Below, in pieces: positions 35,527-43,503 of a stretch of DNA of 64,000 bases. The number at the start of each line of letters is the position of its first letter. Position 1 is the stretch's first letter. The notes under the pieces are model-generated. The model did no database searches and was not told the origin of the DNA. It worked only from the letters and a program-made list of their open reading frames with translations. Position numbers and translations under genes: made by a program. This DNA comes from an uncultured Spirochaetales bacterium (lineage in GTDB: Bacteria; Spirochaetota; Spirochaetia; JAFGXN01): positions 263,466-327,465 of the forward strand of contig CASEOG010000001.1 in assembly GCA_949289575.1 (NCBI GenBank). The letters are read 5' to 3'.

Positions 35527-37053
35527 ATGAAAAATTACGACGCCGTCGTGATCGGTGCGGGAAACGGAGGGTTGGCCGCAACGATTCGCCTGCTGCAGGG
35601 GGGAGCCCGTGTTTTACTGGTGGAAAAACACAATCTGCCGGGAGGATTCGCCACCAGCTTCAAAAGAGGCCGATTCGAATTCGAGGCCTCTCTCCATGAA
35701 CTGAACGACTTCGGTACAAAAGAAAATGCCGGAGATGTCCGCGATCTTTTCGATCAGTTGGGAGTGACCGACAAAATCGAATGGCTGCAAATTCCCGATG
35801 CCTACCGGGTCATTTCACGCGAAGAAAAAATCGATGCGCTGATGCCTTTCGGAATCGAAGCCTTTATTGCGCAAATGGAAAAATATGTTCCGGGAAGCCG
35901 TTTGTCGATGGAAAAGTTTTTCAGTCTGGCAGAAACCATTCGTTCCGCCCAGGCCTATACCTCCTCCGTCAACGGAAAAGCCGATCCGAAAATCATGCTG
36001 AGCCGTTACGGCAATTTTGTCCGGTGCGGTTCTTACTCCGTCAACGAAGTTCTGAAAAGCCTGAAAATGCCGAAACGGGCACGCGATATTCTGAACGCCT
36101 ACTGGTGCTACCTCGGTGCCCATTGCGATGATTTGAGCTTCACGCACTACGCATCGATGGTGATCCGCTATATTACCCGCGGAGCCGCCATGCCGAAAAG
36201 CCGATCCCACGAAATCTCGCTGGCTTTCGTCGAAAGGATTCGGGAACTGGGAGGCGATATTCTGTTCAATACGGAAGCGGTGAAAATTTTAACCGATGCC
36301 GAAGACGGCGGTGTCGGCGGCGTGATTCTCGATGACGGAACGGAAATCAAAACGCGTCATGTCATCGCCAACTGCGCTCCGCACCTGGTTTACGGGAAAA
36401 TGATGGATCGCGTTCCCCCCGAAGTTGTCAAAGCAACCAACGCCCGCAAATTTGCCGGCAGGGGCTACTCCCTCTTTCTCGGTCTCGACAAATCGCCCGA
36501 TGAGCTGGGAATCGAAAATCACAACTATTTTCTTTACGACACGATGGATTCCGTCAAACAGTACGATCTGATGAAGTCTATCCGGACAAACGATGTCCAG
36601 GCCACCGTCTGTCTCAACCGTGCCTACCCCGAATGTTCGCCGGAAGGGACTACCATGATGTATTTCACGACACTTTACATGGAAGACGACTGGGCGAACG
36701 TCAAACCGGAAGATTATTTCAAAACAAAAGAGTTCACGGCCGAAAGAATGATTCGCCGGTTCGAAGAAGATCTCAACACCAATCTGCGCGACCACATCGA
36801 GGAAATTTCGATCGCCACACCGATGACATACGCCCGTTACTGCGGTCATCCTCAGGGAACGATTTACGGATATGAGTCCCAATATTGGGACGGTCTGACG
36901 CCGCGGCTCCAAATGATGGATGAAGACCACCGCATTCGCGGCCTCCGTTTTGCCGGCGGATACTCGATGAGACTGTCCGGTTATTCGAGCGCCTATTTTT
37001 CGGGCGATATTTCGGGACGACAAACCGTCGGCGACATCAAAAGAGAGGGTTAA
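35527..37053 (+). CDS. FAD-dependent oxidoreductase (phytoene-desaturase/CrtISO-like)
   Basis: 508 residues from the ATG at 35527, chosen for AAGGAG 8 nt upstream and the N-terminal Rossmann motif YDAVVIGAGNGGLAA. FAD-binding E in LLVEKHNLPGG; the C-terminal FAD loop GLRFAGGYSMRLSGYSSA. Soluble, with no TM helix. The amine-oxidase/phytoene-desaturase superfamily catalyses desaturation, isomerisation or saturation of alkene bonds. With a ferredoxin-type reductase and an ene-reductase downstream, a role in reducing an unsaturated or aromatic compound is likely. Substrate not deducible. Confidence 0.82.
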   Translation: MKNYDAVVIGAGNGGLAATIRLLQGGARVLLVEKHNLPGGFATSFKRGRFEFEASLHELNDFGTKENAGDVRDLFDQLGVTDKIEWLQIPDAYRVISREEKIDALMPFGIEAFIAQMEKYVPGSRLSMEKFFSLAETIRSAQAYTSSVNGKADPKIMLSRYGNFVRCGSYSVNEVLKSLKMPKRARDILNAYWCYLGAHCDDLSFTHYASMVIRYITRGAAMPKSRSHEISLAFVERIRELGGDILFNTEAVKILTDAEDGGVGGVILDDGTEIKTRHVIANCAPHLVYGKMMDRVPPEVVKATNARKFAGRGYSLFLGLDKSPDELGIENHNYFLYDTMDSVKQYDLMKSIRTNDVQATVCLNRAYPECSPEGTTMMYFTTLYMEDDWANVKPEDYFKTKEFTAERMIRRFEEDLNTNLRDHIEEISIATPMTYARYCGHPQGTIYGYESQYWDGLTPRLQMMDEDHRIRGLRFAGGYSMRLSGYSSAYFSGDISGRQTVGDIKREG

Positions 37054-37056
37054 GAG

Positions 37057-38202
37057 ATGGAATTTCAATTTAAACGTCAAATTTTCGGTTTTATGGATTT
37101 GCTGCGGTTTAAAAATATGGTCAAAGTCCGCCGCAAACACCTTGCTGCCGGGTCGGACCGGGCTCTGCCGGCTTCCTACAAAGTCAACGAAACGGCCAAG
37201 ATCCTTCACCCGGGATATATGAACGCATCACTGGTGCGTGTCGAACAAAATTCGGCCGATACCAAAACATACATCCTGGAAACGGAACAGCCGTTTTATT
37301 TCCGTGCCGGTCAGTATGCCACCCTCGGATGCCGAATCGGCGACAGCGAAGTCGCCCGACCGTACGCGATTTCATCGGCGCCCCGGGAAGCCTTAAACAA
37401 AACCGTCGCCTTTACGGTCAAAAAATGCGGCTTCTTCAGCGGTTATCTGTTTGACAACGCCAAAGCCGGCGACCGCTTCGTTGTGGGCGATCCGTCCGGG
37501 ACCTTCCATTACGAAGGGATTAAAGACAGCCGTCGGGTGACAGCCCTTGCCGGAGGCAGCGGCATCACTCCGTTTTACAGCATGGCGCAGGCCGTTGCCG
37601 ACGGAACCGAAGATTTCGAACTGACCATCCTTTACGGAGCCAAAACCGAAGCCGATTTGGTTTTCAAAGCCGAACTGGACACCCTGAAGAGTCCGAAAAT
37701 CAAAGTGGTCTACGTTCTCAGCGACGAAACAAAAGAGGGTTACGAACACGGATTTTTGAGCGCCGACCTCATCCGCAAATACATCTCGGGTGATTTTACA
37801 GTGATGATGTGCGGTCCCGAGGCGATGTATGCGTTTCTGGACAAAGAGCTGCTGGCGTTCAATCTGCCGCCGCGCCGCATCAAAAAAGAGGCGAATTGTA
37901 TCGGCAACAGAGACGTCAAAGATGCCGTTTTCAATCTGACGGTTCACATCGGAGACAAAGAGTTCACAATTCCGGCATCCGCCAACGAAACAGTGCTGAC
38001 ATCGATGGAACGGGCCGGACTCAACGTGCCTTCGAAATGCCGCGCCGGCGGTTGCGGGTTCTGTCACAGCAAACTGATAAACGGACAGTTTACCATCGGC
38101 GGCAGCGACAAACGGCGGCTGGCCGACTCCAAGTTCGGCTACATACACCCGTGCTGCACCTACCCCGATTCCGATATGTCAATCATTGTCCCCAAAGCAT
38201 AG
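37057..38202 (+). CDS. FNR-type NAD(P)H reductase fused to a [2Fe-2S] ferredoxin
   Basis: 381 residues. N-terminal 60-residue extension, FAD-binding barrel with RPYAISSAPR near residue 105, NAD(P) domain with ALAGGSGITPFYSM near 165 and MMCGPEAMYAF near 250, then a plant-type ferredoxin domain from about 290 with CRAGGCGFCH near 328 and the fourth cysteine in HPCCTYP near 366. It moves electrons from NAD(P)H through flavin to the 2Fe-2S cluster. Its gene is 3 bp after the FAD oxidoreductase gene, which suggests that it feeds that enzyme or the ene-reductase. Confidence 0.9.
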   Translation: MEFQFKRQIFGFMDLLRFKNMVKVRRKHLAAGSDRALPASYKVNETAKILHPGYMNASLVRVEQNSADTKTYILETEQPFYFRAGQYATLGCRIGDSEVARPYAISSAPREALNKTVAFTVKKCGFFSGYLFDNAKAGDRFVVGDPSGTFHYEGIKDSRRVTALAGGSGITPFYSMAQAVADGTEDFELTILYGAKTEADLVFKAELDTLKSPKIKVVYVLSDETKEGYEHGFLSADLIRKYISGDFTVMMCGPEAMYAFLDKELLAFNLPPRRIKKEANCIGNRDVKDAVFNLTVHIGDKEFTIPASANETVLTSMERAGLNVPSKCRAGGCGFCHSKLINGQFTIGGSDKRRLADSKFGYIHPCCTYPDSDMSIIVPKA

Positions 38203-38216
38203 CAGCCTCAACAGAT

Positions 38217-38246
38217 CTCCGTCCGCCCGTTGAGGGCGGATCGGAG
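38217..38246 (+). other. intercistronic mRNA hairpin
   Basis: CTCCG-TCCGCCC pairs with GGGCGGA-CGGAG (12 pairs, one bulged T, loop GTTGA) between the reductase stop and the ribosome site of the next gene. No U-run follows, so it is not a simple terminator. It may set mRNA processing or relative expression. Confidence 0.6.
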
Positions 38247-38271
38247 CACATCTTCCCGAAAGGAGAATCGA

Positions 38272-40323
38272 ATGGATCGGAAATACGAACCGTTATTCAC
38301 ACCGTGGAAAATCCGCGATGTCGAAATCAAGAACCGCATTGTGCTCTGTCCGATGGGCGGAACGTCACTGTTCGGCTGGATGGAACCGAATCACTTCGAT
38401 AAAGTTGCTGCCGAATTTTTTCTGGATAAAGCCGAAAACAATGTCGGTCTGATTATCCCCGGTATCGCCCCTCTGCGCGACACGTTCGGCGGCCGCTGGC
38501 TTTATCAAAACAAAAAAATGTTCCGGCAGCTGAAACTATATATGGAAGAAATTCACAAGACCGGAGCCAAACTTTTTATCCAGCTGACAGCCGGCTTCGG
38601 ACGTTCGTTTGCCGTTACCGACCCGGTCGCTCTGCTGCTGAAACACAAACTCCTCGGCTTTCTGGCTAAACCCGTTGTCGACATCTCCGCCATCTGCGCT
38701 TCACCGAGCGAACTGCCTTCCCGATGGGCCGAAGATGTCATGTGTCGGGCCATTACGAAAAAGGAGATCAAAAAACTGGTCGAGGCTTTTGCCAAAACGG
38801 CGAAACTGTGTCGGGACGCCGGTGTCGACGGTGTCGAAGTGCATGCCGTCCACGAAGGATACCTGATGGATCAGTTTACGCTGCCTTACACCAATCAGCG
38901 AACCGACGAATACGGCGGCAGTTTCGAAAACCGCTACCGTTTTGCGGTCGAGACGGTGCGGGCAATTAAAGACGCCTGCGGAGAAGATTATCCCGTATCG
39001 CTGCGTTACTCGGTTCTCAGCAAGACAAAAGGACTCTGCTCCGGAGCCGTACCCGGCGAAGAATATACCGAAGCGGGCCGCGATATGAACGAAAGCGAAA
39101 AGGCGGCACGCTATCTTCAGGAGGCCGGATACGACATGCTCAACGCCGACAACGGGACTTACGACGCCTGGTATTGGGCTCATCCGCCTCAATATATGCC
39201 GAAAAACTGCAATCTCGACGATGTGGCCCATATCAAGAAATTTGTCGATATCCCCGTTGTCTGTGCGGGACGAATGGATCCGGCAGACGGAGCCGCCGCT
39301 ATAAAAGAGGGACGAATCGACGGTCTGGGCGTCGCCCGGCAATTCCTGACCGACGGAGCCTGGGTCACCAAACTGATGGAAGACCGTATCGAAGACATTC
39401 AACCGTGTATCTGCTGTCATAACGCCTGTTTTGCGATGGCTCACTACAAAGGAGTTGCCAACGACGAAGCGTTCGAAGATGCGGCACACATGGCCCGCTG
39501 TGCGCTGAATCCTCAAACCATGCAGGGACACAAATATGATATCCGTCCGGCAAAAAAACCGAAAACGGTTGCCGTCATCGGCGGCGGTATCGGCGGTATG
39601 GAAACGGCACGAATTGCGGCCATGCGCGGTCACAAAGTGACTATCTACGAAAAAACCGGCCGCCTCGGCGGTGTCTTTATTGCCGCCGCGGCACCCGTTT
39701 TCAAAGAGAAGGACAAAGAACTGATCGAATGGTACAAACGCCAAATCGCCAAACTGCCGATTGATGTCAGGCTGAATACGGAGATCAAAGATATTGCCTC
39801 TCTCAAAGCCGATGAAATTATCATCGCCACCGGTGCGGTCGCCCGCAAACCGCCTATTCCCGGTATCGAACACAGCATCGAGGCCGTCGATTACCTCGAA
39901 GGTAAACCGGTCGGCAACAATGTCGTCATTATCGGCGGCGGTCTCAGCGGCTGCGAAATTGCCTACGACCTGTACAACAAGGAGAAAAAGCCGGTCATCG
40001 TGGAAATGAAAAACGACCTGATGGCGGTACGGGGTCTTTGTCTGGCAAATTCTTCCTATTTGAGGGATTTCTTCGAGGCCAACAAGGTGCCCGTTCACCT
40101 GGAAAGCACGGTTCGCCGGATTACTCCCGACAGCGTTGTGATCGCCCGCAAAGACGGCCGCGAGGAAACCATACCGGCCGACAGCGTCATTGTTTCCGTC
40201 GGATACACACCCGCTCCGTTGGCCGGAAAATCGCGTCACGTCCGCATTGTGGGTGATGCCGATAAGGTCGGCAATCTGCGCACGGTTGTCTGGAAGGCAT
40301 GGAAAACCGCCCTGAAAATCTGA
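38272..40323 (+). CDS. Old Yellow Enzyme/2,4-dienoyl-CoA reductase-family flavoenzyme
   Basis: 683 residues from the ATG at 38272 (AAAGGAG upstream; an ATG 42 bp earlier is out of reach of it). FMN TIM barrel (1-370: IKNRIVLCPMGG, the HAVHEGYLMDQFTLPYTNQR active-site region, then RYRFAVETVRAI), a [4Fe-4S] ligand set CICCHNAC (about 379-386) plus a cysteine in RCALNP (about 409), then an FAD/NADH domain starting VAVIGGGIGGMETARIA. Same architecture as enoate, 2,4-dienoyl-CoA and bile-acid ene-reductases of anaerobes. The first part of the active site has an insert. Substrate unknown. Confidence 0.87.
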   Translation: MDRKYEPLFTPWKIRDVEIKNRIVLCPMGGTSLFGWMEPNHFDKVAAEFFLDKAENNVGLIIPGIAPLRDTFGGRWLYQNKKMFRQLKLYMEEIHKTGAKLFIQLTAGFGRSFAVTDPVALLLKHKLLGFLAKPVVDISAICASPSELPSRWAEDVMCRAITKKEIKKLVEAFAKTAKLCRDAGVDGVEVHAVHEGYLMDQFTLPYTNQRTDEYGGSFENRYRFAVETVRAIKDACGEDYPVSLRYSVLSKTKGLCSGAVPGEEYTEAGRDMNESEKAARYLQEAGYDMLNADNGTYDAWYWAHPPQYMPKNCNLDDVAHIKKFVDIPVVCAGRMDPADGAAAIKEGRIDGLGVARQFLTDGAWVTKLMEDRIEDIQPCICCHNACFAMAHYKGVANDEAFEDAAHMARCALNPQTMQGHKYDIRPAKKPKTVAVIGGGIGGMETARIAAMRGHKVTIYEKTGRLGGVFIAAAAPVFKEKDKELIEWYKRQIAKLPIDVRLNTEIKDIASLKADEIIIATGAVARKPPIPGIEHSIEAVDYLEGKPVGNNVVIIGGGLSGCEIAYDLYNKEKKPVIVEMKNDLMAVRGLCLANSSYLRDFFEANKVPVHLESTVRRITPDSVVIARKDGREETIPADSVIVSVGYTPAPLAGKSRHVRIVGDADKVGNLRTVVWKAWKTALKI

Positions 40324-40397
40324 AAACGGGGCGGACGGCTGCGGTTTCCCGAAATTCAAAGCGATACTGTGCGTTTATTATTCCTTGTGAATTATAA

Positions 40398-40426
40398 TTG
40401 ACAGGCATCGGTAAAGGCGGTAAAAT
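40398..40426 (+). promoter_or_regulatory. sigma-70 type promoter of the lysR gene
   Basis: Perfect TTGACA (40398-40403), 17-bp spacer, TAAAAT (40421-40426), then GGAGG and the ATG at 40447. So lysR has its own promoter despite following the redox operon. Confidence 0.85.
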
Positions 40427-40446
40427 CAAAACGGAGGTTTCCGACA

Positions 40447-41373
40447 ATGGAATTACGGACGCTCAGATACTTTCTCGGCATTATGAAAGAGAAAAACATT
40501 ACCAGAGCAGCCGAACAGCTCAACACAACACAACCCAATTTAACCCGTCAAATCCGCAATCTGGAGGCGGAAATCGGAAAACCGCTTTTTGTCCGCGGCC
40601 GAAAAGAACTGGCACCGACCGAAACCGCTCTTCTTCTTCAGAAACGGGCCCGGGAAATTCTCGATTTGTACGAAAAAACGGAAAAAGAAATGCTCTCCCG
40701 TCCCGAAACACTGGTCGGCGATGTCTGCATCGGCACGGCGGAATCGCACACGCTCAGACTACTGGCAAAAGCTGTCAAAACCGTTCAGGATGCCTATCCC
40801 TCCGTCCGTTTCCGCATTATCAGCGGAGACATCGAGGAAATCAGCGACAAACTGAACAAAGGGCTTCTCGATTTCGGCATTTTGGTGAATTACGGTCATT
40901 TATTGCAATACGAATGTTGCGAACTTCCGGAGTACGATATTTGGGGAGTTTTAATGAAAAGCGGCCACCCGCTCTCATCAAAACAGACAGTCACGAAAGA
41001 AGATCTGATAAACGAACCTCTGATCTGCTCCCGTCAGTCGTTGGAAGAAGGATTGATCGGGCGATGGTTCGGTCTGCCGACGGAAAAACTGGATATCAGA
41101 GCCACTTACAACCTGATTTATAACGCCTCTCTTCTGGTTGCCGAAGGCGTCGGTTCCGCCATCGGTCTCGACAGACTGATTTCGGCAGACAACGGCAACG
41201 GACTCTGCTTTCGGCCGCTTGCCCCGTCTGTCACTTCTCCTTTATGCCTTGTAAGGAAAAAATATGCCCTTTTATCGCCGGCCGCATCGGTTTTTTGGGA
41301 TACGATGCTCAGCCTGACCGACGGAAGCCCGACGGTTGTTAAAACGGGAAAGCCATTCCGTCCTCGTAAATGA
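40447..41373 (+). CDS. LysR-family transcriptional regulator
   Basis: 308 residues. Winged HTH at about 1-60 (RTLRYFLGIMKEKNITRAAE, then NTTQPNLTRQIRNLE), substrate-binding domain of periplasmic-binding-protein type after it (VGDVCIGTAESHTLRLLAK). It follows the ene-reductase gene by 123 bp with its own promoter and may sense a substrate of that operon. Its 3' end overlaps the convergent diguanylate cyclase gene by 35 bp. The binding site is not visible. Confidence 0.93.
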   Translation: MELRTLRYFLGIMKEKNITRAAEQLNTTQPNLTRQIRNLEAEIGKPLFVRGRKELAPTETALLLQKRAREILDLYEKTEKEMLSRPETLVGDVCIGTAESHTLRLLAKAVKTVQDAYPSVRFRIISGDIEEISDKLNKGLLDFGILVNYGHLLQYECCELPEYDIWGVLMKSGHPLSSKQTVTKEDLINEPLICSRQSLEEGLIGRWFGLPTEKLDIRATYNLIYNASLLVAEGVGSAIGLDRLISADNGNGLCFRPLAPSVTSPLCLVRKKYALLSPAASVFWDTMLSLTDGSPTVVKTGKPFRPRK

Positions 41374-42463
41374 CAAAACAGTCCTTCCCCCGGTTTTTGG
41401 CATGATAAAGGGCAATATCCGCCATATTGATTAAATCGGTATAACCGGTGGCACCCGGCATTCCCGTTTCGGACAACCCGAAACTGACCGTCAGCCTGCC
41501 GTAAGGCGATTTTTCATGGGGAATGTTCAGATTGTAAACCGCATGCCGTATCAGATCGCAAAACTCTCCCGCCTCGACTGCGGAAAAAAGCGGACTGACC
41601 CCCAGAAATTCTTCTCCTCCATAGCGGTAAAACGTCATTCTCCGATCTCTGACAAATGAAGAAAGACAGGCCGCCAGTTTTTTCAGACATTCGTCACCGG
41701 CAACATGTCCGTAAGCGTCATTATACTCTTTGAACGAGTCGATATCAATCATCACAACAGACCGGACGGGAGAGGGGCCGTTTGCCGCATAAATACCCGT
41801 TAAGTCGTTATATAAAAGACGACGATTCGGAAGAGAGGTTAAAAAATCGTAATAACGCTGTATGTCGGTCTTTCTCTGAATTTCGAAAAGCTCCAGCTTC
41901 TTCATACGGATATGGTATCCGGCAAAAAAACCGACCAAAGAAAAAGAGAAAAGGTTAATCCAGTCGTCAACTGCAACGGAATATTCTTTGACTAAATAGG
42001 ATGCAGCCGCCAACACAGCCGCATTCATAAAGGAAACAGCAACGATACGGCCGTTCCGATCCAGAATCGTAACCGGAACCATGCATAAAATGACAAGAGA
42101 ACTGGAACAGGTCGATGTCCTATTAATATAAATATTTAAAATTCCGGTTAGCAGACACAGGTATTCAAAAAGAAGATAAAATCCGATCAGAATCACGGTC
42201 GGATTTCCGATGAAGCGGAACAGAAAGAACAAAGCACAAAAAGAACAGAGTGCTACACTGTAAAGAAGAACCCGATAGCTCAAAGAACTCATCGATGAAA
42301 GAATACTGATTCCCGTCAAAATAATGAAAATGAAAATCAGAATTTTCAACCAGGCCAGAAACTGCTGTTTGTTTATTTCCGCGACCGCATCCCGATTGGA
42401 ACGCAGTAAATCAATCTCTTCACGATACCGGCGGCGAATCAATCCGTCAGGCAAGAATCTCAT
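41339..42463 (-). CDS. membrane diguanylate cyclase (GGDEF)
   Basis: 374 residues. About six TM helices in the first 190 residues (LAWLKILIFIFIILTGISIL and following), then a GGDEF domain with active-site GGEEF in FYRYGGEEFLGV. It makes c-di-GMP from two GTP. The inhibitory I-site (RxxD five residues before) is replaced by DRRM, so product feedback by that site is lacking. The C-terminal ADIALYHAKNRGKDCFVIY is typical. Convergent with lysR, with 35 bp of overlap. Confidence 0.93.
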   Translation of the reverse strand: MRFLPDGLIRRRYREEIDLLRSNRDAVAEINKQQFLAWLKILIFIFIILTGISILSSMSSLSYRVLLYSVALCSFCALFFLFRFIGNPTVILIGFYLLFEYLCLLTGILNIYINRTSTCSSSLVILCMVPVTILDRNGRIVAVSFMNAAVLAAASYLVKEYSVAVDDWINLFSFSLVGFFAGYHIRMKKLELFEIQRKTDIQRYYDFLTSLPNRRLLYNDLTGIYAANGPSPVRSVVMIDIDSFKEYNDAYGHVAGDECLKKLAACLSSFVRDRRMTFYRYGGEEFLGVSPLFSAVEAGEFCDLIRHAVYNLNIPHEKSPYGRLTVSFGLSETGMPGATGYTDLINMADIALYHAKNRGKDCFVIYEDGMAFPF

Positions 42464-42602
42464 CTTTTCCCCTTTCCGTTCGGCATTCGCTGAAGCCGAC
42501 CGATCCCCCTAAAACACCGCTGCAGCAACAGTCCGGTGAGTCGGCTTATTATAACCAATAATAAAAATTATGTAAATAGAATAAGTTTTAAAATTCACAC
42601 AG

Positions 42603-42632
42603 TGGACAACAGCCGCCCGGCTGTGGTATAAT
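42603..42632 (+). promoter_or_regulatory. promoter of the SH3-type lipoprotein, with palindrome in the spacer
   Basis: TGGACA (42603-42608), 18-bp spacer, perfect TATAAT (42627-42632). The spacer is almost entirely a palindrome, ACAGCCG-CC-CGGCTGT (42609-42624). This is a likely regulator site; MerR-type activators bind in this place, though they usually need a 19-20 bp spacer. Confidence 0.65.
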
Positions 42633-42669
42633 CGGAATATTCGTTAACAAAAGTATACGGGAGAACAAC

Positions 42670-43413
42670 ATGAAACAGATGCACACATTCTTTTTCCTGG
42701 CAACAGTAATCGCTCTTTTTCTGTCCTGCTCCAAGCCGTCGGGTTACGATAACGGCAACGGTACTGTTTTGGGTACGAAAACCATTGACGGAATCGAATG
42801 GGTTTACCGAAAACACTATCAGACTGTCATTATCGGAAACTGGATTGCGGAAGAAAGCATGATGATTCACGAGAAACACTCGAAAGCAAGTCCTATTTCG
42901 GAAGAACTCGGATTCGAACAGCTTGTGTCTGTCAGTCGGATTGCAACGGCTTATTATAATGACAGCTACGAAATCTGGCTTCGGGTCTCGACCGATGACA
43001 CTCCTTCCGGCTGGCTCTTCCTTGATTCGGGAAGCACCGATACAGCACCATACAACGATCCGTATTACAATAACCGCTGGGAGATTATCGACACCGTCGG
43101 CTTCTTTAATCCTCTGACTGTCTGCAGGATGAACGGAGATACGGTATCGGCATGGGGAAAAGCCGAATTGAGAGACAAACCGGGGCGCGGCGGAGATGTA
43201 ACGGAAACCGTCACATCTCCGTCCGGGCAGATTAATTTTTCCGTTCTGGCCATGTGTACAACACCTGTGACAATCGACGATATAACCGATTACTGGCTTC
43301 TCGTTTCTTACGAAGGAAAACAGGGGTGGATTTTCGGGGGTGAAACCGATGTCGAACGGGGCGGTCCCAAATATTACACGCCGATGACAATTATCGAATC
43401 TCATTTAAACTGA
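42670..43413 (+). CDS. lipoprotein with SH3-like C-terminal domains
   Basis: 247 residues. Signal peptide and lipobox LFLSC (cysteine at about 20). Two regions with bacterial SH3 pattern: about 45-120 and 150-240 (GKAELRDKPGRGG; TIDDITDYWLLV; GWIFGGE). The stretch TIDxITDxW...GWxFGG recurs in the secreted protein at 62918-63835, so both belong to one family. Likely a surface or periplasmic binding protein; ligand unknown. GGGAG precedes the ATG. No operon partner. Confidence 0.7.
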   Translation: MKQMHTFFFLATVIALFLSCSKPSGYDNGNGTVLGTKTIDGIEWVYRKHYQTVIIGNWIAEESMMIHEKHSKASPISEELGFEQLVSVSRIATAYYNDSYEIWLRVSTDDTPSGWLFLDSGSTDTAPYNDPYYNNRWEIIDTVGFFNPLTVCRMNGDTVSAWGKAELRDKPGRGGDVTETVTSPSGQINFSVLAMCTTPVTIDDITDYWLLVSYEGKQGWIFGGETDVERGGPKYYTPMTIIESHLN

Positions 43414-43455
43414 AAAAATTCGGAATAATATTAATCATTTTTATCAAAATTAAAC

Positions 43456-43485
43456 TTGCAATCATATTGATCTCTGCATTATAAT
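43456..43485 (+). promoter_or_regulatory. promoter of the GH20 gene
   Basis: TTGCAA (43456-43461), 18-bp spacer, perfect TATAAT (43480-43485), followed by GGAGG and the ATG at 43504. No operator repeat was noticed. Confidence 0.7.
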
Positions 43486-43503
43486 AAAAAACGGAGGTCG
43501 GTT

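Noticed and set aside
38701..40359. 552-codon minus-strand open frame
   Set aside because: It lies antisense to the well-supported ene-reductase gene and has no family motif; long antisense frames are common here because of codon bias.
41339..41373. 35-bp lysR/GGDEF overlap as a frameshift or error
   Set aside because: Both proteins have complete family ends; convergent overlaps of this size occur normally.
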